Assembly (NCBI GenBank): GCA_003339415.1
Contig: PDHQ01000256.1
Span: 1 to 50,122 of the forward strand
DNA: 50,122 nucleotides
Origin: Ophiocordyceps camponoti-saundersi (nom. inval.)
Lineage: Eukaryota > Ascomycota > Sordariomycetes > Hypocreales > Ophiocordycipitaceae
Direction of reading: 5' to 3'
Position numbers and translations under genes: made by a program. Shown here in pieces: positions 34,320 to 47,365 of the stretch (positions are counted from its first letter, which is position 1; the number at the start of each line of letters is the position of its first letter). The notes beneath the pieces were generated by a model. That model saw only the letters and a list, made by a program, of their open reading frames with translations, searched no databases and was not told the DNA's origin.

Positions 34320-34790
34320 GTATACGCTCCCGCGGGAGTCCTAAATATATAACGCGCACGCGCCCTTTTAGTAGCCGCGTACGCGCCGGCAGCTAGAGAA
34401 GGGAATACTCCTTCGCCGGAGGCACCGACGACCGTAGGGCCCTTAAGCAAGGAACCGACCGGTAACTTAGATAATAATCGCCCGGTAGTAAGACGGACGA
34501 TAAACTACCTTAGCGATAAGCTTAACGGGGGTCTTACCCGGGCGCAGGCAAAGAATAATATCGTATAACGTCCTAGAGAGGTAGAGACGTTCCTCGTCCT
34601 ACCGTATAATTAGTAGATATTTACTAAAATATACTATACGAAGGAGATATATATAGAGATAGTAGCTTAAAGAAATTTAGCCCTAACTTTATTATCCGAG
34701 CTAAGAGTAATAATAACGAGCTTATTAGAGAGGTATAAGCGACCGAGTATAGTAGCGATAGATATTTTTTTTTCCCCCCCCTCGTTATTA
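34320..34790 (+). pseudogene. RIP-disabled coding relic after the Ser/Asp tract
   Basis: One + frame (position 34371) is open for about 150 codons with only a few TAA/TAG. It starts with a low-complexity Ala/Pro-rich segment (EGNTPSPEAPTTVGPL), continues with a charged region, and ends LLSELRVIITSLLERYKRPS before a T/C-rich run. The Pro/Ala linker beside a Ser- or Asp-rich tract suggests a disordered region of a larger protein. Not identified. It could be the C-terminal part of the retroelement polyprotein or a different gene. Confidence 0.35.
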
Positions 34791-34799
34791 TCGTTATTC

Positions 34800-37542
34800 T
34801 ACTTCTACTTATTTTTATTCTTTATACGACGAAACTACTACCGCTAATAGTACTAATACTAATAATAATAGTAATAGTAATATTTTAAGGTTATTACTAT
34901 TTCTACGGAGGATAAAAAGGGAAGAAATTTTCTCTCGTACGGAAGAGAGAGGAAGGTAACCTTCCTACTATATAAGCCTATAAGCTGCGAATAATAACTT
35001 ATAAGTTACTACTACTTAGTAAGATAACTCTATCCTAAGTACTAGTAAGTATAATATCTATAGATATTTTTCGGGTTTATAAGAGGGAATATTAGGATAA
35101 TAAGATAGGTATAAAGGCCCCGGTAATTAAGTTTAAGGTAATATACGCCGGCTTATCTAGTAACTATTAAATTATTAGAAAAGATCTAACGGTAGCGTAA
35201 GTAAAGGTAGGGAAGTTTAAAGTAATATCGTATACTACGCGAACCTTATAATCCGGAAGGGAAGGAAGCCTTTTATTACTTAATTTATTTCTTAGAGATT
35301 CGACTTTTTTATTATTTTCGAGCTATCTAATTATCTTCCGAGCTTATTAATAAGAGCGTAAGGAAGATATATATTTTCGCTATTATTATTAATTACGCGG
35401 TATTTAGGTAAGGTAGGTATTCTAAAGATTTAGGTAATAAGTATAAAGAGCGATAAGATATTCTAAGCTTCTAAGCTAAAAGAGACGTTAGACTTATAAT
35501 TATAATAAATAGAATATAAAATATATATAAATAGGTTTAGATATATATAGCGAAGGGTCGCGGGAGGTATATAGCTACGTTATACGCTATTATTAGGGAA
35601 AACGAATAAGTATAAGGAATAGTAGTTAACTTTTTCTAAGTATAGTAGCTATAAAATTTAGGATAGTAAGATATATACTAAGGTATATTAGCGCTAGGAT
35701 AGCTAAATAGCTAAGAGGAAGTTTTCGAATTTTTTAAGCGTATATTAAATAATCTAGCTATTTTTTAGGGTTTACTTCTTAAGGGATAGATATAGTAAAG
35801 AAGGTAGTATCGGGATAGCGGGTATAATATAAGGTAAAAACCCGAGTCTTAGAAATAACTTAAGAAGAAAAATTTAATTATAAAAAACGATCGATTTATT
35901 ATATATATATTATTATATAGCTTAGGATAGTAAGTAAAAAACTAAGTAGGATTTTAGTATCCTAAAAGCTTTATCGAATAGTCTATTTAGTCTCTAGCCT
36001 TCTCTTATATATTTTAGTAGGAGGGAACTATTTCGAGTATTAGTTTACGTAGAGGATTAATAGGGCTAGTAAGTAATTTATTATATAAAGGTATAAAGTT
36101 TAAGTAAAGCTATAATTCCGTTTAGTAAAGTTTTAGCTATAAGTTATATCTTAAACTTAAATTACGATTAGCGACTTATAAATAAATATAAGGATAAGCT
36201 TAAGGGCTAAATACTTTATTTACTTATTTTATCTATAAAGGAAAACTAGGTTATACTATCTATTTAGATAATAGCCGCTATCTTTATATAGCCGCCGTTA
36301 TAACTCTAGTCCGTAAAGGCCTTCGGAACTCTAAAAGTTATTTTCGACTATTTAATAATATACGTATAACCCTTAAAAAGATATTTTTATCTTTTCCTAG
36401 CGCTATTATTCTCTAGTAAATCGGTAGTAGCTACTAGTTTACACGGCCTTCTTCGTAAATAGTAAAAGCTTATATAGAAAATACTATAAGAGACGTTAGT
36501 ATTCTATATTTCGAGTTCTATATTATATAATTAATAATCTATATAAAGGTTATAAACTAAACTATATATAGTAAAGTTAATAAAAGTAAAAAGTATTAAA
36601 ATTTATATTATAGGATATATATATATAAACGTAAGTAATATATTATAAGTTAAAGCTAACTTTATATTTTATAATATATTATAGCTTAGCTTATAATAGT
36701 ATAATATAGGGTTATTAAGTTAGATATAATATTCTTTTATCGGTTATTTTCGGATTCTTAGAAGCCTATATAATATTAAATTTCTATATAATATTTTACG
36801 TTTATAATTAACTATAATTAAGCTATAAAATTATAAGTCTTTTATACTTTATATATAAAATATATAATTCTTACTTTTTTTATAATATACTAGAACTATA
36901 TATTACCTCCTAGCGCTAATATTCTCTTTTAACTATCTTATTTTCCCTTATACTTATTTCGGCGCCTAAATTATTAAAAATAGTTTATAAATATCGCTTA
37001 GGGCTATAGCGCTATATAGTAAGTAAAGCTTTATACTTAGTATATAGATAATTTTTAGGGGGAAGAGTATATTCGGTATAGCGCGGGTGCTTACGCGGAG
37101 AGGTAAACTTAAGTAAGCGAAGCTCGATAAGTATACGGAAGTTAATATATTTATATTCTAAAAACCGAAATATTAATAAAATAGAAAAAAATATAATAAT
37201 ATAAAATACTAATAAGGTAAGGTAATTAGTATTATTAATCTTTTTTATTATTTTACTAATTAATATTATATTATTTATATATTTTTTCGGGGAGAACTAA
37301 TTAGGAAATAAAAACTAAAATATTTATAATACGAAGTAAACTAATAAATATCGCGGATTTATCTTCTTTTCTAAAACTACGAAATAGCCTTAGTTAATAT
37401 TAAAATATAATATACCTAAAGCGGCGGTAATAATAAAAGTAAGTATAATAACGGTATTTAGTTTTTAGCGGAAGCTAGCGTTTTAAATTATAGATAATAT
37501 ATATCGGTAATATTTACGGATATTAGTTAACTATATCGAGTA
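34800..37542. other. Unassigned AT-rich region
   Basis: About 2.7 kb, more AT-rich toward 36500-37300. No frame, tRNA or repeat unit could be supported. Several short palindromic AT tracts occur but are not distinctive. Confidence 0.4.
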
Positions 37543-40500
37543 AGGGAGGAGAAGGTTTACGAAGCCTTATTCGAGAAAAGGAGGGATAGCGGAGAAAGGG
37601 GGGGTAAGGCTAAATTAAAAAAAATAAATAGGTAAGCTTTATATATTTATAAGGAGGGAGATAGCCTACTAAGCCTTAAGGGCTAACCGCTTTAGGGAAC
37701 TAAGCGGCGTAAGGGCGATATAGGTAAGGGCGATATAATCTAGTTAGAAGCGGCGGATATAGCTAATAAAAAGGTAACTATTAAGGGAGCTTAATATTTA
37801 ATTTATTAACTTTTCTATTATAGCGGTAATAAATAAGCGGACTTAATTCTTATAACTAATATTTACCTTATCTATATAGTAAATAAGTATACGTAATATA
37901 AGATACTAAATAATATACTTAAATAAAAGCGTTAAGCTAGCGGTATTAGTAAAATTATAATATACTTATATAATATCCTTAGTATAGCTAGTAGACTATT
38001 TATATAGGAGTAGGGAAAGAGTAGTATAGGCGTATTAGTAAAGTTTCTTAAGCGACCTTTTTATTATATTAGGAGTATAGCGTAAAGGATAGGGGAGGGG
38101 GTTATATAACGGTAAACTAACATAGCGGAAAAAAGATTAGAGGACTATTCCTATATCTCGAAAATAGATATAATATCTTATAAAAAGATAGCGGAACTTC
38201 TATCGGTTATATTATCGAAAACTATAAGCGCTAAAATATTAACTTATTACCGGAATTAATAAGAGACGAAGGCTTTTATTTATAAAATCTAAAAATATTA
38301 AAAAATATAGCTTAGGAAATATTTTACGTATTTTACTTAGGTAATACCGGGGCTATTAAAAAACGCAGCTTAAGAATAGGTATACCTCTCGATAATAAGG
38401 ATAGGGTTATAATAATAGCTAATTGAGGGGATATATAAGAGAACTAGCTATTAAAATATAATAAGGGGCTAAGAGCGGGTTCTTATATTAAATAAGGGAT
38501 TACTAAAGTTAAGTATATTATACGAGATTAATAGCTAAGCGTATTTTTATATACTAGCTATAATATTAAAACGCTTAAAAAAAAAGGGCGGGAGGAGGTT
38601 AGGTTCGCTGGTAAAGTAATACTTACTTAGATAATCGAAAAGGGCTATAGCTTCGCGGTTAGCGAGATTAGAGTTATTACTAAAAGTAGGGCTAGGAGGC
38701 GAGGCTAAGCGTTATATAATAGCGTTAGTAGCGTAATAGAAAACTATAGCGAAATAACCGAGGATACCGGGGAAACTAGAAAGTTCGAATTTACGTAGGA
38801 GGTAGAGATATTTACGCGGGTTACGGAGAAAGAAGACGATAAGCTATAAGAGCGGGTCGAAAAGAATAAAGAAGTTACGGCGTTACTTAAAGATTTCCGA
38901 AACTTATATAGTTATAACCTACTTTATACGAAAAGTAAATAAGGAGTTATAGATAGCTAAGTAAATATATTAGCGCTTATAGAGAAATAGGTAAATTAAG
39001 TCGGGGTCCTAAGCGCTATCGGTAGGAGGGGGGGTAATAGCTTCTATAAGGCTGCGCTACTTTATTATATAAGGTTTCGCCTTAACTAACGGGAGTATAA
39101 AAGCTACTATAAGAAGGCTTATTATTATTAAAAGATGACCGGGTTTCGTAGTAGGGGAACGGCCGGTAGTAAAGGAGCCGTGGAAGGGGCTAAAGAAAAG
39201 TAGGTATTTTTCCGCCGTAGCGTTATAATATAAACTATCGGAAGGGTTATAATTACGAATACTCTTATTATAATATATAATATAATAGCGTTTTTTAAGG
39301 AATAAGGGGGGGCCTATTAACGATAAGTTCTTATAGCGTAAGTAAAAAGCGAGGGGGTAAAATATAAGGTTATCGGGGCTTGCTAACCCCTTGCTAAAAC
39401 TTTTAAAATTAGCTAGTAAATAGTATTTTTACGGGGGGTTAGAGGGTATCGCCCTATTAGAGGCGTAGTTAAATTCGTAAAGCGAGGGGGGATTATCTCG
39501 ATACCTAAGGGGAGGGGATAGTAATTTATTAAATAGGTTATTAAACCGGCGAGGGGGGTTAGAATCGTCTCCGAGCCGGGGGGGGGAATAGCTAATATCG
39601 ATAGCGAGGGCGTAAGAGAGTTATTCGATATAGGAAAGATTATATTTAGCTTATAGATACCGAAGAAATTAGTTAAAGCGGCTAGTAAAGAGTCTTTTAT
39701 TCCTATCCTTCGTATTTATATTATTAATATTATTAGTATTATTATTATAATAATCGGTATCGGGAAAGTTATTATCGGAGTTACTATAACGGGAGTAGAT
39801 ATCGGAAAAGTTATCCTTACGCGTATCGCGAAGATTCCCTTCTTCGGATAATTAGGTAATATCCTAAGATATATTAAAAGTAACCGGTAGGGGTTATATA
39901 GCAGTATTTATTATAGGGGGGAAATAAGGATAGGGAGTAGGATAGGGTAGGTAGTAGCTAAGATCGAGTTTTATATCGGAGCTAATATTATATATATAAA
40001 AGGCGGGCGAGTTCTTATTTTAGAAGGTATTATAAGTATACGCGCTAGTAAACGTTTCCTAATATCGTATAAAAAGGACTTAAAATATAAACTAGTTATA
40101 GTAGGAAATTTAATAATATATATTTATATCTATCGATAAGCTAGTAAGGTTAGGGAGAGATTAGGAAGGTAGGAAAAGCGTAAAAATATACTAGATATAC
40201 CGGGATAAGAGGATAGCGTAGTATAGCTTAAGTAAGCTAGGGGGTAAAGGGTATTATTAGCGGTGCTAATATTAGGTATCTTAGTCGTAAAGTTTGCTTA
40301 GGTAGAGGATTATAAACTAGGCGTCGAAGGAGGACGAGTTAGCGATATAGAACGTACGGTTATATATATCGAAGGGTAGCGTTTTACTAGCGTATTTAGT
40401 ATCGTATTATATTTGCTAGTTAAATAATAAAATCCGAATATAGTTTTAAGGTATAAGGATTTAGGCGGCCGGCGGGATAGTAATAAGTTTAAAATAGGAA

Positions 40501-40690
40501 CTAATAATAGATATTATATTAAGCGAAAATTCCTTTTCGGTTTTAGAGTTATCTAATAGTAGATCTAGGGTATTTTCCCTATAGTTAATATTATATTTTT
40601 CTTAAAGAAGTTTATATATAGCGGTAGAGTTAAAAGCTTTAGATTCGGTTATTTCCTAGAAGCGGCGGCTTATTTTCGCGAAGAGGGAGA
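37543..40690 (+). pseudogene. Large RIP-disabled gene relic A
   Basis: One + frame (37543) is open for about 340 codons apart from TAA/TAG. At the A run near 38577-38585 the open frame shifts by one and then continues to about 40690, a further 700 codons, again with TAA/TAG only. The encoded protein was therefore over 1,000 residues. Landmarks include NLLYTKS near 38920, DSEGVRELFDIGKIIFSL near 39600 and IYIKGGRVLILEGIISI near 39990. The last three correspond, in order and with similar spacing, to blocks in the relic at 43928-46150. The middle includes a poly-Gly stretch at a G9 run. No known domain was recognised and no start codon survives. The near-absence of indels points to silencing by point mutation alone. 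Confidence 0.5.
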
Positions 40691-43269
40691 GGTAGGTTAG
40701 ATTTAATATTTAAGGGGGATAGATAGCCGTATATATATAAGAGCTTAGCTAGCGAATTAAAATACTTAATCTTATAGCGGGAATAAAACTTAGAAAAGTT
40801 ATCGGTAAGGGTTATAAGTATTAGCTTATTTAGAAAGACCGGGTTATACGATATAAAGACTATACTATCTTTACTATATCCTCCCCGTATATTAGATTCC
40901 TTAGGTATTTTCGTAAATATATTTTTTTTCGTTTTTTTTTTTTTCTTTTTTTTTTTCTATTTTTATCGGTTAATAGTAATAGACTAAGTAATAGCTTTTT
41001 AGGGGGGGGGGGGGGGTCTTAGAAAAGTAAAAGATAGTTACTTAGTAAAGAGAAGCTTAACGGGGAAGAAGTAAAATAAGGATAGTAAGAAGAGAGGTAG
41101 TTTATATATATATAGTTTATTTAAGTATATAATATCTTTCTACTTTGCTTCTTTATAGCGCGTAATATATACTACTTATATATAAACGTAATTAGAACTT
41201 AGGATGATATATATATATAGATTAGTATAATAGTTCTATAGTTATAATTACTATATTAGCTTAGTACCGGCAAAACGCAAAGGATATAGAGCTAGTTTCT
41301 AAAGCGTAATTAGTTTACGGTACTTATACGGTTAAGTTTAAGGTTAGACGAGATTATATATCGTATTTTATAACTTAATATTTATATATTTTTAAAATAT
41401 AATATATTAGCTAGGATTTTTTTTTAAATATATATATATATATATATAATAATTTTAATATTAATATAAGGCTTAAGGGGATAAGATTACTTCCCGTATT
41501 TAAAAGCGTGAATTTATTAAGTAGTAAAGGGGTAAGTTTTAAGAAGTATCTATTCTTATATTTTAGTAAGGTAACCGGCACTCGTGAAAAATAAATAGAG
41601 GGCTAATAGGGAAGATAGTATAGAGGGAGTAAGTTTAGGTCCGCTAAGGCGTATAAGTTAGAAATAATAATATAATACTAAAGGTTTATTAGGGTAGTAA
41701 AAGTCGATTAATATCTATTAAGGTAATATAGGTTAATTAGGCCGTTTTAATTTATTAGAAAAAAATTAATAGATAAGTATCTTATATTTAGAGAGTGCTT
41801 AAGAAAAAGGGGTAAAATAAACTATTATCTTTTTAAAGGGAAGTTAAAATAGAGAGAATCTTCTTAAGTATAAAGGAGACGAGGAAGGGCGTAAGATTAT
41901 TTTATAGATAATATTAGTCGCCGTAAGCGTAAGGGACTTAGTTATATATATAGCTCGTGCTCCGAGTAATTTTATCTTTTTAGCTTAAGGAATTTAATAA
42001 ATAAGACGGAATTAGATAAATATACGGATTTTTTTTTTTTTTATATTTCCTTCTTTTATAAAGCTATATATTTTATAGTTAGGTGATTTTATTCTTCTTA
42101 AATAAACGGTTAGTATAAGATATAAATAGAAAATTTAAAATACTTAAAATATAATATAAGATAATATTTAAACGTAGCGAGCGATTTACGGGTTTTTTTC
42201 TTAAAAAGATAAAAAGGATAATAAGTATATATATAATAAGCTAATAGTAGAAAAAAGGGCCGGTTTATATATCGTATTAAATAGGATAATATTAGTAAGT
42301 AGTTAATATTAGAAAAGGTAATTTATAGTTATTATTTCGCTTAGATTTATATTTTATATATTATATATTTATATATATATATATTTACGTTACGAGTAAT
42401 ATATTTAGATAAGTATTCTTATAATAAGGAATATTTAGTAGATTATAAAAAGGGTATATAGAGATATATAGATTACGATATAAAAGAAGAGAAGAGGCAA
42501 GGTTAGATTATAAAAAGGTAAGACTATTTTATTAACGGTAATAAGCTAGCGTAAGAAAAAATAAACGCTAATTATATATAAGATACTATTAGGAGCTTTT
42601 ATAAGTATTAATTAAATCGTTTACTTAGCCTTTTTCTTATATCCTAAGAACTTCTATAGATTAGTATTATAAAGGCGGGGGTTTATTACGTATTATAAAC
42701 TAATAGCGATAAAGCTAAACTATATTATTAGTCTTAAAAACCTTTACTAGAAAAGCTTAGGGTTACTTAAGTAAAGAATATAGTTCCGAGCGTAGTTAGT
42801 AAAGCGTTTTTTTATCGGAGACGAGGATTTAATAGCCCTTAAGGGTTCTTTTATCGCTACGAATAATAATAAGTCCTAACTACTTAAGTATATAAATATT
42901 TACGCCTTTATACTTTATATATTAGATAAGTTAGAATAAAGTAAGGTAAAAAAGGAGTAGGGTATATAAAAGAATAGTCGTATCTTACTAATTTTTCCAC
43001 GTATATTTATAATAGATAATATACCGTCTTATCTAAGGGGAAATCGTCTTAGATATATATACTAAAGTATACGGAGAATAATTATAACTGCTAACTACTT
43101 AGGGTTCTTTTTAGCGGGGAAAGTAATAAACCCGGGAGCGTTATTAAGCGCCTAAGGAGTTTCCGATAACGCGGTAATAGTAAGCGCTTATATTAGGAGG
43201 AGGTTATATATAAGATTAAGGAGGAGGCTCCGAAGGAGGTTATAAGCTTTAGCGTAATATTATCGGATA
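40691..43269. other. AT-rich spacer between relics A and B
   Basis: Contains T-rich stretches at 40920-40960, G15 at 41002-41016 and (TA)n near 41430. I see no supportable gene. A + frame near 43090-43260 may be the upstream part of relic B. Confidence 0.4.
41002..41016 (+). repeat. G15 homopolymer
   Basis: Fifteen G shortly downstream of relic A. Confidence 0.9.
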
Positions 43270-43826
43270 CGTGAATCTTTAAGCTATTTACTACTAATTA
43301 AACTTATAAAACCTTTTTTAATTAGCGGCGGTATAGTATAAAAAGGTATAAGGTAACCGAAGTTAATAATATAAGGAGCTAAGCTAGTAATCGTTTCCTA
43401 CGCCTTAAGAGCCCGACGCTTTAGTATACTAGGAATAGCGCGGGCGATAGGAGAAAGTTTATTAGGTCCGATAAGTTTAAAAAAACGCCTTATTATTAGA
43501 CGATTAGAGTAAATACCGGGCGTCTATTAGATATAGCTAGCAGCGAGGGCGGCGTTAAATACGGTAGTTTATATATTAGGGGGCAGATTCTTATTATAAG
43601 TATATTAGATAGCGCTACGAAGATAAGAGAACTAGGTAAAATGCTTAAAAGTAAGGGGACGAGAGGCGGCGATTTTCGTAAAAAGGTATACCTTATAAAT
43701 CTAAAGTATATAATCGCTATATACTTTATATTTTATTATTTTAATACTACCGTAGGTAATAAGACTATTATCGTTAAGAGGGCTAGTAAAGGCTTCGAGC
43801 TGCCTAGTATAGTATTAGCGGGCTAG
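43270..43826 (+). pseudogene. RIP-disabled gene relic B, paralogue fragment
   Basis: One + frame is open for about 185 codons, broken by a few TAA/TAG and one TGA near 43272. Its last 61 codons, from an ATG at 43641, have no stop, but that ATG is internal to the longer frame. Blocks LLDIASSEGG, SLYIRGQILIIS and SKGTRGGDF match ILYISSEGIG, the following hydrophobic block and GSTRGGDKF of relic C in the same order and at similar spacing (about 45 against 50 residues). The frame ends in a TAG directly before the 95-bp G tract, which in this frame would read as polyglycine. Function unknown. Confidence 0.5.
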
Positions 43827-43827
43827 A

Positions 43828-43886
43828 GGGGGGGGGGGGGGGGGGGGGGAGGGAGGAGGAAGGGGGGGGGGGGGGTGGGGGGGGGG

Positions 43887-43922
<36 letters not shown>
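43828..43922 (+). repeat. 95-bp G-rich tract
   Basis: Nearly pure G with a few A and one T, separating relics B and C. It is the longest such tract in the window and would form G-quadruplexes if real. Alternatively it is a poly-G sequencing artefact joining two contigs. Confidence 0.95.
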
Positions 43923-43923
<1 letters not shown>

Positions 43924-43927
43924 AAAG

Positions 43928-46150
43928 ATACGGAATAATAAAGGGGTTTCGGCTTAACTGCTACTATTCGAGAAGGGCGGTAATACGCTAATTTTATTAC
44001 GTATAGTTAGTATCGTTAAGCTAGTCAGTTTCGATAGCTTTAGATAACCGATTCTTTAAAAAGTTACGGAACTTAGAAGTAATAAACGCGACTATTTATA
44101 AAACTTAGAGATCTTAGATTATAATTATAGCAAAGTTTATAATATCCTAGGGGGAGGAAATAAGATCGCGCTCGAGGATACTAAACTTAATATTATTATA
44201 GCGAGTGCTAGAGACGTAAACGCTATAATAAAACTTAAGCGCGGGAAGGTATAAGAGCGGTAGTTATTTATTAGCTAAAATAAAGCGGAGGTAGCTAGTA
44301 TTTATTATATTAAGAGTCCGCTTAAAGTTAAGTACTATTAGCGAAATAAAGGGCTATACCCTTTTTTTTAGGCTTTCTATTATAAGTATTAGGCCGAGGG
44401 TCCTAGTAAGTAATACCTTAGAGTTGCCGGTAAAATAAAAGTTTCCGAGGCGGTTAATAATAGCTACGGCCTCGGAGTTAGCGATATTAAGCCTAGTATT
44501 AGGAGAGGTAAGAAAGCGTAAATCTATACTATATATTACGAAATCGAATATCTAGCTATAAGTAGAGAGAATGCCGGGGAAAATATTAAGCTAGAAGTTA
44601 CGGAGGGGCGATATATAGGAGGATTTATTATAAAGGAAGAAATCGATTAGGTTAAGTATAAGCTCTAAGATAGTACCGAAGTTACGGTATTTAATAGCTA
44701 GCTCCGGGGTCCGTATTATAATAACCTATTTTATACGAAAAGCGTAAGATTAGAGTCTAATAAAGGCCTTAATTTACTTCCTTTTACGCGTAAACGGTAT
44801 AAATACCTCGGGGTTTATTAAGTTAGCGCGGCTGCGGAGGGCGCTAAGGAGCCTCTTATGCCTAGTATCGGTAGCTACGCTATATCTCGCCGCCTTAGCT
44901 AGCGGGAAGGTAAGCGTAGCGGTGCTAATACCTTTCGCTATTAAGAGGTCTTCTAAGCGGCTACGGATAGAACGCTTAATATTAGAATAGCCCTAAAAAA
45001 AGCCGAATAATATTATATTTAGGTAACGCGTACGATTAGCGTCGCTACTACGGTTATCTTAGTATATATTTTATAGGAAATAAGGTAGTGCTAAAAACGA
45101 GAAATTACTAAATCGGGGATAGAAGGCGAGCGGGTAGAAAGTAAAGTTAGTAAAGCGGCTATAATACTAAGTAATAAGGGTGCGGTTAGCTAGTAAGTAT
45201 AAGCGTCTAACTTTAAAGGTATTAATATCGCCGGAGGGGTATAGCAGCGTGGAGTAGCGAGCGTTAGGTATCCCGCTTTACTCTTACGGGGAATATTATA
45301 TATTAGCAGCGAGGGTATAGGAGACGTGAGCAATTCCGGAAAGGTTATACTTAGCGTCGAGCTTACTAGAAAATATAAGAAGGCGGTTAGAAAAAGGATA
45401 CGGGGCGGGGATAATATTATCGCTATTAGGGTCTAAGGTAGCACGAGGGGAGGGGATAAGTTTTAAATTAATTTAAGTATTAGTATCGTAATTATAAGCG
45501 TAAAAGGCGGGCTCGTTCTTTATTTAAAAAGTATTATCGCGATAATTATAAGCGAATATAAGCTAAAAGTTTATAAAAATTTACTAGAATATAACCTACT
45601 TCGCAAGGGATAAGGTTTACGAATAGGTTTTATTAAGCCGCTAATTAAGCTCGATACCGGATCCGTAAAGCTTTAGGGTCTCGAATATACCCTTAATATA
45701 TTCCGTAAGGTAGCTAGCGTAGTTAGTATATATTACTATACTAGCGGAGGTTACCTTAGATAGGTTTTAAGGCCTAGCGGCTAGGTTTACTTTATTAAAA
45801 TTATTAATCTTAGGTTTAATAAAGTATATAATAATAAACTAAGTTTCTTATAAGCCCGCTATAATAATATAGAATATACGGTTAGTAAGGGTAAATAATA
45901 ATAGTTTAATCGTATACTTAGAAGCGTAAGGCGCGGACTAACGCTATAAGGTAAAGGTAATATTATTAAAAAATCCGCCTTAGCGCGAGATAGTTCGAAA
46001 AGGAAGACTAATAATATTAATTATATTTATATAAAAGGTTAGATAGTAATTATCTTCGACGCTTGCGGGTCGGGACTAGCGACCGTCCTAAAAGTATCTA
46101 TAGTTAATAGTATAGCAGGTTTAGAAGAGAGAGAGGGCTTTGGCGGGATT
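43928..46150 (+). pseudogene. Large RIP-disabled gene relic C
   Basis: A single + frame runs about 740 codons with no frameshift. Every interruption I read was TAA or TAG. Landmarks in order: ILGGGNKIALEDTKL, SREAGE-type charged segments, NNLFYTKSVRLE, LPFTRKRYKYLGVY (a YxGVY shape loosely like an SRA/YDG domain), ILYISSEGIGDV, GSTRGGDKF, ISVKGGLVLYLKSIIAI, and near the end IFDACGSGLATVLKV, a Gly-rich motif. The NLLYTKS, SEG and KGG blocks recur in relic A, and the SEG and TRGGD blocks in relic B. I cannot name the family. The SRA/YDG and nucleotide-binding suggestions are speculation. The frame begins immediately after the G tract, so the 5' end may be missing. Confidence 0.5.
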
Positions 46151-47365
46151 AAAATTAGGAGAATTAGTAAGTTTTCGAAATTAAGAGGCTAGTTTCGGAT
46201 TAGCTTAAATTAGGTATAACGTAATAGAAATAGTTACCGGAAAATTTACGAGATTTAAAAGTATAATTAATCGCATACCCGCGCTAGATAAGGGTAGTTT
46301 CCTTATCTAAGGGGGCATATTTATCTTTAAATTCTAGTAAGTTATTAATATATCCTAGCTTAGTAAGAGATTAAGGCCGGTCTTCGTTATCGTTATAGGA
46401 ATAGTATTAGTTATTATAAAAATTATAAGTAGGGGGTATTTTAATATATACTTTAAGTAAAGGAGTACGCGTGCCGTAAATATTAAGGGCGTATAAGGGA
46501 GGTAGGTAGGTAATAACCTATAAAGGGAGAGAGAGTAATTAACGAGCGAGTTAGATATATTAATTATTTAGTCCTTTTATAAGAAAAATAGTAAGCTAGA
46601 TATTTTTTTTTATTTTACTATATAGTATTTAGATTTAGTACTTATATTATATTTATATTATAATTTTATTTAATATCGTAAGCAGCCCCGTTACTAGGCC
46701 CTATTAACCCGCAGTATCGTATAAGGGTAAAGAAAATTTAAGGCCCTATTATTATAGTCCTTTTATAAAGAATCTTTTATATTATCTATACTTATATATT
46801 TTTTATCGTATTTCCTCTAAGGCTATACGGTAATTATATAGATAATTAAAACTTATATTATTTTATTTTTTATATAGAATAGGTAAGATAAAATAGAAGA
46901 ATAATATTAGCAGTATAATTATAGTAAGATAGTAGAAAAAGATAGTATATAGTATTATATTATATATAGGGAAATTAGGTGCTTTAATAAGGTAGTTTAT
47001 AGAGACTTTACTATAAAAGTATATAAATTTAAATAGTAGTAAGGAGCGTAAATTATAATATCTTTTTAAGAAACTATTTCCGGGAATATAAAGCCTAATA
47101 CTTAGGTAATATTATTAATATTATATTAGGGTATTATAAAAGGTATAGGATAGTAATTAGGTTTATAAGAAAAAAGTTATAATATTAATAAAATATAATA
47201 GGCGATATAGACTATACTTTTTTAATAAAGAATCTCTCTAAATATAGTTAGCGTGCTTTACTATTTCTATTATCTGCCTTTAGCCCTTACGAAAATATTA
47301 TACCGGTAAACTATAAGGAATAGTTTAACTTATTCCTTAGCGTTATATTCTACGGTCTACTAGCG
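46151..47365. other. Unassigned spacer
   Basis: AT-rich between 46560 and 47220, with no supportable frame or repeat. Confidence 0.45.

Noticed and set aside
43641..43826. A 61-codon + strand frame starting at a genuine ATG.
   Set aside because: The same frame extends about 370 bp upstream through TAA/TAG codons and shares blocks with relic C, so the ATG is internal and this is the end of a disabled gene.
37543..46150. A genetic code in which TAA and TAG mean Gln, as in many ciliates, which would make relics A-C live genes.
   Set aside because: The window also lacks CAT/CAC, ATG and TGT, and the non-coding repeats show the same CpA/TpG loss. Reassignment would not remove those. Frameshifts at homopolymers also argue for decay.
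45460..46150. A C5-DNA methyltransferase motif in the FDACGSGL segment near the end of relic C.
   Set aside because: The Phe-x-Gly-x-Gly pattern and following Pro-Cys and ENV motifs are not present in recognisable form. The similarity is too short to use.
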